A stretch of DNA of 64,000 nt from Bacillota bacterium (GTDB lineage: Bacteria; Bacillota; Bacilli; Paenibacillales; NBRC-103111): assembly GCA_023386955.1 (NCBI GenBank), contig JAEWIS010000039.1, forward strand, positions 155,073 through 219,072. The letters run 5' to 3'. Shown here one piece after another: positions 17,007 to 24,736 of the stretch. The notes under the pieces are model-generated. The model was not told the DNA's origin and made no database searches. It worked only from the letters and a program-made list of their open reading frames with translations. The position numbers and the translations under genes were made by a program. Position 1 is the first letter of the stretch. Every line of letters starts with the position of its first letter.

Positions 17007-17726
17007 TTATTTAAAAGTCCGCTTATTGGCCTCTTTTTTGGAGGTGGAGAGTGCTGTAATCTGTTCCCGCAGAATAAACGCCCGCAGGGTGTTTATCTTC
17101 ACATCCTCCATCTCCACGTATTGGGCACCATAATAGGTGCTGCCGATTCCCTTTTCCATCCGGACCACCTTGGCGGTGCAGGCAATGAGGCTGCCCAGCT
17201 CCAATTCCAGCTTCAGCTCCGTGTGCTCCTCCAGCCGGAAAGGATCCGGCAGCGTAAACCCGATACCGCTCAGGCTGATATTTTTGATATCAATGGCCAT
17301 CAATTGGTCCGCTTCCTCAAAGATACCGATAGCCCCCTTGCGCTTCCAGGCGGCCAGCTTCCCGCTTTTGCTGATCTCCACCCGTGGGAACATCCGCTTT
17401 TCATTAAACTTCCGCTGATTCTCCGGGGGATTGATCATCATGAGCGATCCCGTATCCTTGCCCACAATCGTAGAAGGAATCAGATACATGCCGGCCGGCG
17501 TGTACACGGTCAGCCTCACATTCTCCCCTAGGACAAAACGGTTGGAGTCGCTGATTTCAATCTCCAGCAAATCCCCCTCCACATGAGTCATAATCCCCGT
17601 GGAGACAAAGCCGCTTTTTTCCACAACGGTTCTGCAATGGACCAGGATAGTGGAGGAAGGAACCTCCTTCACCTCAGTAAAACCGACTTGCTTCTTCTTC
17701 GCTTCGACCCGGCTCATTAACGTCAC
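17007..17726 (-). CDS. PilZ domain protein, probable cyclic-di-GMP receptor (YpfA/YcgR-like)
   Basis: About 239 residues. The N-terminal half resembles the YcgR/YpfA N-domain; the C-terminal half is a PilZ domain with the c-di-GMP motifs RMFPRVE near residue 115 (RxxxR-like, with the second Arg shifted) and DIKNISLSGIGF near 150 (D/NxSxxG). YcgR/YpfA proteins slow the flagellar motor when c-di-GMP is high. The gene lies behind a c-di-GMP-I riboswitch, so the second messenger seems to control both synthesis and activity of this receptor. Start may instead be the ATG at 17717. Confidence 0.85.
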   Translation of the reverse strand: MTLMSRVEAKKKQVGFTEVKEVPSSTILVHCRTVVEKSGFVSTGIMTHVEGDLLEIEISDSNRFVLGENVRLTVYTPAGMYLIPSTIVGKDTGSLMMINPPENQRKFNEKRMFPRVEISKSGKLAAWKRKGAIGIFEEADQLMAIDIKNISLSGIGFTLPDPFRLEEHTELKLELELGSLIACTAKVVRMEKGIGSTYYGAQYVEMEDVKINTLRAFILREQITALSTSKKEANKRTFK

Positions 17727-17780
17727 CAGCCTTTCTATGAATTGTAGGGCGTCCCTTGCTGGGAGATGCGATAAAATGAC

Positions 17781-17806
17781 AAAAAGCCGCCTCCGTCGGA
17801 AGCAGC
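17781..17806 (-). terminator. expression-platform terminator of the c-di-GMP riboswitch
   Basis: On the minus strand GCTGCTTCC-GAC-GGAGGCGGC forms a 9-bp stem with a 3-nt loop followed by five U. It lies about 30 nt past the aptamer and 55 nt before the PilZ gene, so it can gate transcription of that gene. Confidence 0.75.
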
Positions 17807-17834
17807 TCTATCGATACAGCTTGCTTACGCCCCG

Positions 17835-17940
17835 GTGATATTCGGTAACCAGGCGATCCTAGCATTCCACCGGAGTGAACATACCGTAGACCCTAGGCTT
17901 TGCGTCCTATCCTTTCGGAATAGTTTGCCTTTTGTCGTAT
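17835..17940 (-). ncRNA. cyclic-di-GMP-I (GEMM-I) riboswitch
   Basis: Read on the minus strand the leader contains, in order, the GEMM-I conserved blocks GGCAAAC (17929-17923), a short hairpin closed around CCGAAAGG (GNRA-type tetraloop), GGACGCAAAGCC (17907-17896), a variable stem, and GGTTACCGA (17850-17842). This is the class-I c-di-GMP aptamer pattern seen in Vc2. A terminator follows directly. The region 17941-18100 between it and tadA holds no gene; its promoter is presumably there. Confidence 0.85.
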
Positions 17941-18103
17941 TACGTTGGGCAATTGGGAATCCTTCTAGCACTTTGGACCCTTGTTTTCTTCTATGAAAAT
18001 AGTATACGGGTTTTCAAGAATGTTTTCAATCCATCCCAAAGTCATTTTTTTGTGAATAAAAAAGGGGTGATTGTGATTTCATCTGGGGACGATTAGAATA
18101 AGA

Positions 18104-18195
18104 TGTGGAAAAATGAGGCGGTTATTCACATCTATCCACAAAGTTATCCACAGGCTGTGCACAAGATCGAAAACATGTTCGGTTTCTTATCCATA
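18104..18195. promoter_or_regulatory. cluster of DnaA-box-like 9-mers
   Basis: Within 92 bp directly before tadA there are one perfect TTATCCACA (18144-18152), a TTATTCACA (18122-18130, matching TTATNCACA), and four near matches: CTATCCACA (18132), TTATCCATA (18187), and on the minus strand TTTTCCACA (18104-18112) and TTGTGCACA (18156-18164). Such density is typical of oriC or DnaA-titration sites. The AT content just left of it (18000-18070) is high. Confidence 0.6.
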
Positions 18196-18196
18196 A

Positions 18197-18676
<480 letters not shown>

Positions 18677-18677
18677 G

Positions 18678-18722
18678 AAAAAACCGCTCTGTACGGCTTT
18701 TAGGCCCGGTGAGCGGTTTTTT
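18678..18722 (+). terminator. terminator of tadA
   Basis: AAACCGCTC (18681-18689) pairs with GAGCGGTTT (18711-18719), followed by more T. The A-run on the left also allows use by the convergent ABC permease gene. Confidence 0.85.
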
Positions 18723-18759
18723 GTGTGTAAATGATTTGTTTGTGTAAATAGGATCGGGA

Positions 18760-19458
18760 TTAAAGATCCTCCCGTTTTTCGAAATAACGGATGGACAATC
18801 GGAGGGAGACTAAGAACATCAACACTGCCAGGCAAAATAACCCGATAATCCACACATATGGGCTGATTTTCTCCAATGCATCCCAGATGCGTTGCAGCCA
18901 GGCAGGTGGCCCAGCGGAAAAATCGAACCGGGAACGGACAGCCGACAGGATTGCGCCGGAGCTCCCCCCTAAGAGAATAAGGCCCATAAAGAAAAAGCGA
19001 TTATAAACCTGTGCCTTAGCAACACCCATTTTGTACACCATTGGAATTAAAATTGAAACTAGCAAGCTATAGCAACAAGTAACAACTGCGGCGATCAGCA
19101 AGTTGACAACCCGATCTTCGTGCGTCTCGAAGGACAATGCCCCTCCCACTATCCCTATTAAGCTAAGTACAGCGGTGGACCCAAGAGCGAGCAGCACCAC
19201 ACTGGCATATTTAGCTTTGACTAATGTAGCTCGCGGCACAGGCAGGCAAATCAGCAGCCGGGTGGCGTGGTTTTTTTCATCCTCGTGCATGGACCGGTTA
19301 ATGAAGCTGTACACAATCACAAAAACCGGCATCATAACACTGATCATATTATGCTGGTCCATGGCCGTCATATAGAAGAAAAAGAGCAGGCCCATAGCAA
19401 AAAACATATACGCCGACCGCCGCTGTATGGCAAAATCCTTCAAAATCAACTGCTTCAT
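18760..19458 (-). CDS. ABC-2 type transporter permease
   Basis: About 232 residues with six predicted membrane helices and an ABC-2 permease layout (conserved cytoplasmic segment EDEKNHATRLLICLPVPR near residue 57, of the type shared by ABC2_membrane_5 proteins). Located 31 bp downstream of its ATPase and in an operon headed by a GntR regulator; this is the YtrABC/bacitracin-type arrangement. Substrate unknown; possible roles are export of a cell-wall-active peptide or envelope stress response. Confidence 0.85.
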   Translation of the reverse strand: MKQLILKDFAIQRRSAYMFFAMGLLFFFYMTAMDQHNMISVMMPVFVIVYSFINRSMHEDEKNHATRLLICLPVPRATLVKAKYASVVLLALGSTAVLSLIGIVGGALSFETHEDRVVNLLIAAVVTCCYSLLVSILIPMVYKMGVAKAQVYNRFFFMGLILLGGSSGAILSAVRSRFDFSAGPPAWLQRIWDALEKISPYVWIIGLFCLAVLMFLVSLRLSIRYFEKREDL

Positions 19459-19489
19459 GACAGTCTCCCTCCCAGGAATTCAAAACTTG

Positions 19490-20398
19490 TTATCCGTGCT
19501 GCTCCATAAACTCCTCTTCCTCACCCGCCATACGCACCAGCATTTCATCCAGGGTCAGCTTCTCCACCTTATAGTCCGCTGCCGGGAAGCTTCTTTTCCA
19601 CTCGCGTTCGAATTCGCGGATATCGCGGGTCATGCCGCTGAAGCCGAATTCCCCGCGTTTCATTCCCGCCAATAGACGCTCCAGCCGCGGATCCAGGTAC
19701 CGGTTGTCCGCCTTCACCAATTTCCATTGATCCAGCACCGTAAGCTTGTCACCGCTGGCAGCAATCCTCCCGTTATGGATAACCGTGATGTAATCCGCCA
19801 CCTTCTCAATATCCGACGTGATGTGGGAGGAGAAGAAAATGGAGGCCCGCTCGTCCTGGATGATCTCCCGGAACACGTCCAGCAGCTCGCTGCGGATCAC
19901 CGGGTCCAAACCGGAGGTAGGTTCGTCGAGAATCAGCAGCTCCGGATGATGGGCCATGGCCAATGCGAGGGACAGCTTCACCTTCATCCCCCGGGACAGC
20001 TCCTTAATCTTCTTCTTAGGGTCCACCTGGAACCGTTTCAGCAGTTTGCGGAATAGGGCCTCATCCCACTTGCGGTAAAAGCCCCCGACAAAATTTCCCG
20101 TCCACTCCACTGTCATTTCTTCATAAAAAGCGGGCTCCTCGCTTACATAGCCGATACGCTCCTTCATCTCTAAGGGCATCTTGCTTCCGGCTTGGCCGAA
20201 CCATTCCATTTCTCCGGAATCAGTCCGTATGATATCCGTCATACATTTGATGGTTGTGCTTTTGCCCGCTCCGTTCCTTCCCACAAACCCCATAATATAA
20301 CCGCGGGGAATATCCAACGATACCCGGTCCAGGGTGAAGGCGGGATACTGCTTGGTGACATCCTTCATTCTCAGAATCATCTCTTCCATCTGCACCAT
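19490..20398 (-). CDS. ABC transporter ATP-binding protein
   Basis: A 302-residue ATPase. Walker A GRNGAGKSTT near residue 40, signature LSRGMKVKLSLAL near 135, Walker B LLILDEPTSGLDP near 155, and the H-loop SSHITSD near 190. The roughly 80 C-terminal residues beyond the NBD are typical of YtrB/BcrA-type exporters. It lies between the GntR gene and the permease. Confidence 0.93.
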   Translation of the reverse strand: MVQMEEMILRMKDVTKQYPAFTLDRVSLDIPRGYIMGFVGRNGAGKSTTIKCMTDIIRTDSGEMEWFGQAGSKMPLEMKERIGYVSEEPAFYEEMTVEWTGNFVGGFYRKWDEALFRKLLKRFQVDPKKKIKELSRGMKVKLSLALAMAHHPELLILDEPTSGLDPVIRSELLDVFREIIQDERASIFFSSHITSDIEKVADYITVIHNGRIAASGDKLTVLDQWKLVKADNRYLDPRLERLLAGMKRGEFGFSGMTRDIREFEREWKRSFPAADYKVEKLTLDEMLVRMAGEEEEFMEQHG

Positions 20399-20446
20399 TC
20401 CTCCTTATTCCAAACACAACCTTGATTATCCGCAAGGCAGCTCAGA

Positions 20447-20821
20447 TTAATCCATTTCCATCAACAGCCGGAAAATCCGGAGAATTTCCTCTTCATCCAT
20501 CCCCAATTCTCGGCAGCCGGCAATTCCCTTCTCGAAGGACTGCTGGACCGTCTTCAGCTTCGTCTCCCGGACAAACTCCGCTCCCGCTTCTGCTACATAG
20601 GAGCCCACGCCCTGCTTGGTGGCAATATATCCGTCCGCCTCCAAATCCTCATAAGCCTTCTTCACCGTAATCACGCTGATCTCCAGTTCACGGGCCAATG
20701 CGCGAATGGAAGGCAGCATCATCCCCGAAGGCAGCACACCCTCCAAAATCTGCTCCACCACCTGCTTCTTGATTTGCTCGTACAAGGGAGCCGGATCACT
20801 ATTGGATAAAACAATGTACAA
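20447..20821 (-). CDS. GntR/YtrA-family transcriptional regulator
   Basis: A 124-residue YtrA-type repressor: N-terminal winged helix (DPAPLYEQIKKQVVEQILEG, then LPSIRALARELEISVITVKKAYEDLE) and a short C-terminal dimerisation tail. I chose the TTG at 20821 because GAGGTGG lies 5 bp upstream; a start at 20845 would fall inside the operator arm. It heads an operon with the ABC transporter and almost certainly represses its own promoter until a ligand or cell-wall antibiotic is sensed (inference from the YtrA family). Confidence 0.9.
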   Translation of the reverse strand: MYIVLSNSDPAPLYEQIKKQVVEQILEGVLPSGMMLPSIRALARELEISVITVKKAYEDLEADGYIATKQGVGSYVAEAGAEFVRETKLKTVQQSFEKGIAGCRELGMDEEEILRIFRLLMEMD

Positions 20822-20845
20822 CGAAGCCACCTCGTATCCGTGCAT

Positions 20846-20897
20846 ACTGTGTATGTTATTATATGTACAGTATATGCGTGTTTATACACAGTGTCAA
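20846..20897 (-). promoter_or_regulatory. promoter and operator of the GntR-ABC operon
   Basis: On the minus strand TTGACA (20897-20892), 17-bp spacer, TATACT (20874-20869). Exact inverse arms ACTGTGTA/TACACAGT lie at 20846-20853 and 20885-20892, so one touches the -35 and the other the transcript start region. This is a good candidate for autorepression by the GntR protein. Confidence 0.75.
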
Positions 20898-20994
20898 TGC
20901 TTATTCCTGCCAAACCACTATCCTCTGTCCCGCCGCAAAAAATGGCCCAACCCTTTCCTATTGTTTACGCTTTATGTTATAATGGTCTTCACGC

Positions 20995-21071
20995 GTTCCC
21001 GTAGCTCAGCAGGATAGAGCGACAGTTTCCTAAACTGCAGGTCGGAGGTTCGAATCCTCTCGGGGACGCCA
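20995..21071 (+). tRNA. tRNA-Arg(CCT)
   Basis: Cloverleaf of 77 nt with encoded CCA. The acceptor stem pairs GTTCCCG with CGGGGAC; the D-arm is GCTC/GAGC; the anticodon loop TTCCTAA gives anticodon CCT (reads AGG); the T-loop is TTCGAAT. A TATAAT box at 20978-20983 lies just upstream. Confidence 0.95.
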
Positions 21072-21093
21072 GATATTTTCTAGAAATTCTTGT

Positions 21094-21121
21094 TTGACAT
21101 CAGCTGTTATTTTGATATAAT
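21094..21121 (+). promoter_or_regulatory. consensus promoter of tRNA-Pro
   Basis: TTGACA (21094-21099), 16-bp spacer, TATAAT (21116-21121); perfect hexamers, 42 bp before the tRNA-Pro gene. So the two tRNA genes are probably expressed independently. Confidence 0.85.
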
Positions 21122-21163
21122 AGTGGTTGTCGCTGTCCCGGGGTTGTCCGGGTGTAGCATTAA

Positions 21164-21237
21164 CGAGACGTGGCTCAGCTTGGTAGAGCGCTTGCTTCGG
21201 GAGCAAGAGGTCGCAGGTTCAAATCCTGTCGTCTCGA
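21164..21237 (+). tRNA. tRNA-Pro(CGG)
   Basis: Acceptor CGAGACG pairs with CGTCTCG; the anticodon stem CTTGC/GCAAG encloses loop TTCGGGA, anticodon CGG (reads CCG). CCA is not encoded. A terminator follows 13 bp later. Confidence 0.95.
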
Positions 21238-21250
21238 TACTGGAAATGCT

Positions 21251-21292
21251 AGAGCCGTAAGGGTTAACCCCCTTGCGGCTCTTTTGTTTTTC
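21251..21292 (+). terminator. terminator of the tRNA genes
   Basis: AGAGCCG...AAGGG pairs with CCCTT..CGGCTCT around a short loop, then TTTTGTTTTT. Confidence 0.85.
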
Positions 21293-21344
21293 GTATTATT
21301 CGAACAAAAAAAGGAGCTTCGAATGTGGAAGCTCCTTTACTTTT

Positions 21345-21635
21345 TTATTTTTTCAATGCTAGTATTTCCTGCTCGGACAGTCCGGTGGTTTGAGCTATGG
21401 TGGCGGGGTCCAGCCCCAAGGACAGCATGTTTTTGGCCACTTCCCTGGTTCCTTCCTTGATTCCCTCCTGCATTCCGGCCCTCATCCCAGCCTGCCTCGC
21501 CCCTTCCAGCATGGACGCTTCGTCATGCAAGTATTTCTGGCGGGCCTCATACAAACGGCGGGCCTCCGAATCCTGGCTCAAGTATTGCAGCGTATCCATG
21601 GCCTTCTCCAAACCCGGTTCATTCATCTTTAGCAC
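21345..21635 (-). pseudogene. C-terminal remnant of an Rpn-family nuclease/transposase
   Basis: The 96 codons match only the C-terminal tail of Rpn (recombination-promoting nuclease, PD-(D/E)XK 'transposase') proteins: the run ARQAGMRAGMQEGIKEG is typical of their coiled tail, and the end GLDPATIAQTTGLSEQEILAL is the usual last helix. The catalytic domain (about 200 residues) is absent because the frame runs into the end of the neighbouring phosphoesterase gene, with a 17-bp overlap. A truncated copy left beside a tRNA gene is the best reading; a short functional protein is possible but unlikely. Confidence 0.7.
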
Positions 21636-22557
21636 CTACTCCCTCCACCCTCAATGAAGAAACCATCGGGTCAATAGATATTCCGTTCCAGCGGTTATGA
21701 AGAATACCCGCGTCTGCGGGAGTCACGTTCCGGTACTGTCCCTGCATGCCCTCGATCACGATGCCGCCATCGCCGGTTATGGTCACAACTCCATGCAGGC
21801 CCACGTCATAGAGAATGATATCCTTTAACCCCGGGTACCGGTCATGCACATCCTGGGGATAGGGGTACAGCTCCTTCATTCCGTGCCAGATGTAGGACAT
21901 GGCGTTCAGCGTATAGTACCAGATGCCGCTCACTTCCACGGCATGATGACCATGGTCATGCCCATTCATACAGAGCAACACCTTACCGTTTGCGGTTCCT
22001 CTCTCCAGAACAGCCCGGACCTCCTCCCGATTGGCGACGCCCCTCCGGGCGAAGCTGTTCACCAGACTATGATGGGAGAAAACAACGGCATCACCGGTCC
22101 AGCTTTGCAGCTCCTTTTCCAGCCAAATAAGCTGCTCCGGGGGAAGATACGGATAAGGGTCGGTTGCCCCGCTATAGTTCCTCATTCCATATGGCTCAGC
22201 GCCATCGGGCCTCTTGATATGGCAGGCATCCAGGACAAGAAATTTGATGCTTCCTTTAACGAAGGAATAATACGAGCGGGGAATTCCGTAGAATTCCAAA
22301 ACGTTCTTCTGGGAAGACCGGTCCGAATCATGATTGCCTATGACGTGGTAACAGGGTACACCGGTCCGTTCCAGCTTCTCCAGCAAGAACCGGTTTTCTT
22401 CCGCGGGATAACACAGATCCCCCAGCTCGATGATGAAGTCGGGAGCCACCCGGCTGACTGTAGCCAAAAACTCCTCCAGCCGCTTTTCCCCGTCAGGAAT
22501 TTTGTCATGATGCAAATCAGTAAATACCGCAAATCTAATCTTCTCCAGTAACCTCAC
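21619..22557 (-). CDS. Calcineurin-like metallophosphoesterase
   Basis: A 312-residue phosphoesterase with the full set of metal-binding motifs: FTDLHHD (residue 12), ELGDLCY (45), IGNHDSD (73), FSHHSLV (about 160) and NGHDHGHH (about 200). Substrate cannot be told from sequence; relatives cleave phosphomonoesters, phosphodiesters or nucleotides. It is 38 bp downstream of the GH130-like gene and probably co-transcribed with it. Confidence 0.88.
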   Translation of the reverse strand: MRLLEKIRFAVFTDLHHDKIPDGEKRLEEFLATVSRVAPDFIIELGDLCYPAEENRFLLEKLERTGVPCYHVIGNHDSDRSSQKNVLEFYGIPRSYYSFVKGSIKFLVLDACHIKRPDGAEPYGMRNYSGATDPYPYLPPEQLIWLEKELQSWTGDAVVFSHHSLVNSFARRGVANREEVRAVLERGTANGKVLLCMNGHDHGHHAVEVSGIWYYTLNAMSYIWHGMKELYPYPQDVHDRYPGLKDIILYDVGLHGVVTITGDGGIVIEGMQGQYRNVTPADAGILHNRWNGISIDPMVSSLRVEGVGAKDE

Positions 22558-22595
22558 CCGTTTCCTATACAGATTCAGTCCGCATCAACAATCTC

Positions 22596-23822
22596 TTACC
22601 CCATCCGCTTGCCAACTTCGTCAAATTCCCGGATATACGCCACTAAATCCATAAAGTTTACCCAGGAAATACCCACCTTTTGATCTGCCGCGCCATAAGA
22701 CATGACCAGATCCTCCCCTATGATAACGCCTCCAGTGGTAAACAGACAAGGAGTCGGGTAATCCGAGGGCAGCTCCCACTCCCGTTGCGCATACATGAGA
22801 CGGTCAGAGCAGCGGTGGATCACCACTGGGAAGTCATCCGCCTGCTCCCTTATAATCATGAAGGATTGGGTATATCCGAACTGCACATCTTTTTTCGCAT
22901 GATAAGGGACCAGCCATTCCCGATTCCCCAGAGCTAACGGCGGCCAGCTTGCCCCCACGCGATTCTCCTCCCAGTCAAAAAGCGGGGCAGCCAGAAGCTT
23001 ATGTTCCGCCCGGGGCGAGGCAAAATCAGCAAGGGTCTCCGCAGCGGCCAAATAAATGGAGGGTTTACCCGCCTCCGCTCCTCCTTGGAAGGGAAGGACA
23101 TTCATCGGCCGATGCAGCATGACATACTGCCATTTCCCCTTCACCTTCATTTTGTGGGGGAACAGGAACACATCGCGGTTATCGCTGACATGTCCCTCGG
23201 TAAGCGGGCCCACATACTGGAAGGCCCGTTCGTAATTTCTTTGCTTCAATTCATCCAAATCCAGCTTGTATAGAACAGTGACCGTATCATTGGCCCGGGC
23301 CGCTTGAATAAACGGCTCCTCCCCGTCTCCTTCGAATATCCAGGCCGGCACATATTCGAAACGCGTTTGCACCGGTGGCTGCTGGCTGCCAAGCCAATAA
23401 GGACCCGGAGGAAACGGGCGGCAGGCCACCGACACATACAGCTCCTCCCCGACATAAAAGATCCGCGGATCCTCCACACAGCCGTTGGCATAATTGCGCA
23501 CCTTCCGGCCGTAGATGTCCGTGACATACAGCTCATGCTCATCATAACCCAATGCCGGAGCGAGAGCGGGCCTGGAGAAGTCTGCGTCCCATGTTTCCCC
23601 TGCATCCTTGCTTATGGCATAGCCCAAAAAAATCGGATAAGGATCGTGACAGCCTTCCCTTCTTTTTTGCGCCCAAGGGCCGGTTGCCCGGAAGAGCATA
23701 TGAATGTCATCCGAGTCAGGGTCCTTGATAATAGCCGGGTTCAACACCATTTTTTCCGCCCACGCACATCCGGGGACTGGCTCAAGAGCCGGTTTGTTTA
23801 AATAGCGAAATTCTGGCTTCAT
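22596..23822 (-). CDS. GH130-like glycoside phosphorylase/glycosidase
   Basis: About 408 residues with a five-bladed beta-propeller pattern of the GH43/GH62/GH32/GH130 superfamily: NPAIIKDPDSDDIHMLFRA near residue 30 and CVEDPRIFYVGEELYVSVAC near 115 (the EDPR box of GH130). GH130 enzymes mostly phosphorolyse beta-mannosides. The start is the ATG at 23822 with SD GGAGGAG; the longer frame to 23933 overlaps the divergent regulator. It is divergent, by 61 bp, from an AraC-type regulator, which is the likely activator. Confidence 0.75.
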   Translation of the reverse strand: MKPEFRYLNKPALEPVPGCAWAEKMVLNPAIIKDPDSDDIHMLFRATGPWAQKRREGCHDPYPIFLGYAISKDAGETWDADFSRPALAPALGYDEHELYVTDIYGRKVRNYANGCVEDPRIFYVGEELYVSVACRPFPPGPYWLGSQQPPVQTRFEYVPAWIFEGDGEEPFIQAARANDTVTVLYKLDLDELKQRNYERAFQYVGPLTEGHVSDNRDVFLFPHKMKVKGKWQYVMLHRPMNVLPFQGGAEAGKPSIYLAAAETLADFASPRAEHKLLAAPLFDWEENRVGASWPPLALGNREWLVPYHAKKDVQFGYTQSFMIIREQADDFPVVIHRCSDRLMYAQREWELPSDYPTPCLFTTGGVIIGEDLVMSYGAADQKVGISWVNFMDLVAYIREFDEVGKRMG

Positions 23823-23883
23823 AGCTCCTCCTGTGTTACATATTAAGTACAAACATATTTCAACTAAACGGAGAGGGGGGAAC

Positions 23884-24720
23884 GTGCCCGTGACGAAGTC
23901 AGGCCCACCCCAATGCAATGTTTTGTATGCCAATTATTTCATCCACACGAAGCCCCACTCCGTCCAGTACCAAAACGGGTTGAACTCCTATCTGTTCCGG
24001 CTGCAGGCAGAAGGCACCTGCCGCGCCCTGGTGGCGGGCAAATACGAGACCATTGTTCCGGGAGACCTGCTGGTCTATACACCGGAAGAGCCCTATGAGC
24101 TTATCGTGCAACCCCGGAAGGCCCCGGAATCAGAGGAGATCCAGCCGGTCGCAGACTATTTTCTGATCGGCAACGGAGAATGGCTGGACGCCTGGTGGAA
24201 GGATAAAAGCCTGCCCGCCAAAACGAATATCGGCTTTGACGATACAGTCCTTACCTTGTGGAAGCATATGATCAGCGAGAAGAAAAAAGTGATGCACAAC
24301 CAGGAGGAAATTATGGATTACCTCCTGCGGACATTTTGTCTGACATTGGAGCAGGTCATCCGCCTCAAGCAGCGCACCAAAGGAGCGGATACCGCGTATC
24401 AGCTGAAGCAATATATCGAACATCATGCCCATGAACCCCTCAGCTTGGAGCGAATATCCGCTTCTGTGGGATTAAGCGTCTCCCGCTGCTCCTACCTGTT
24501 CAAGGCTGCTTTTGGCCAATCGCTGTTTGCCTATTGTATCGATGTCCGGCTGAAGCTTGCGCAGCAGCAGGTGCTCTACAGCAATCAGGCCCTGGAGCAG
24601 ATTGCCGACAAAACAGGCTTTCAGAGCTATCCCCACTTCTGCCGGGTTTTCCGCCATCGGTTCGGACATCCGCCGGGGGAGTACCGGCGCCTGTTCGGGT
24701 TCCGGTTCCACGCGGATTGA
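23884..24720 (+). CDS. AraC-family transcriptional regulator
   Basis: N-terminal cupin-like sensor domain (about residues 10-130, with GDLLVYTPEEPYEL as the core strand pair) and C-terminal double HTH (about 180-275: SLERISASVGLSVSRCSYLFKAAFG... then QIADKTGFQSYPHFCRVFRHRFG). The start is taken as the GTG at 23884 behind GAGAGGGGGG; a GTG at 23890 is equally in frame. It is divergent from the GH130-like gene and convergent with an FAD oxidoreductase (stop-to-stop gap 16 bp). Confidence 0.88.
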   Translation: MPVTKSGPPQCNVLYANYFIHTKPHSVQYQNGLNSYLFRLQAEGTCRALVAGKYETIVPGDLLVYTPEEPYELIVQPRKAPESEEIQPVADYFLIGNGEWLDAWWKDKSLPAKTNIGFDDTVLTLWKHMISEKKKVMHNQEEIMDYLLRTFCLTLEQVIRLKQRTKGADTAYQLKQYIEHHAHEPLSLERISASVGLSVSRCSYLFKAAFGQSLFAYCIDVRLKLAQQQVLYSNQALEQIADKTGFQSYPHFCRVFRHRFGHPPGEYRRLFGFRFHAD

Positions 24721-24736
24721 TACCCCCGCCTCCGGA

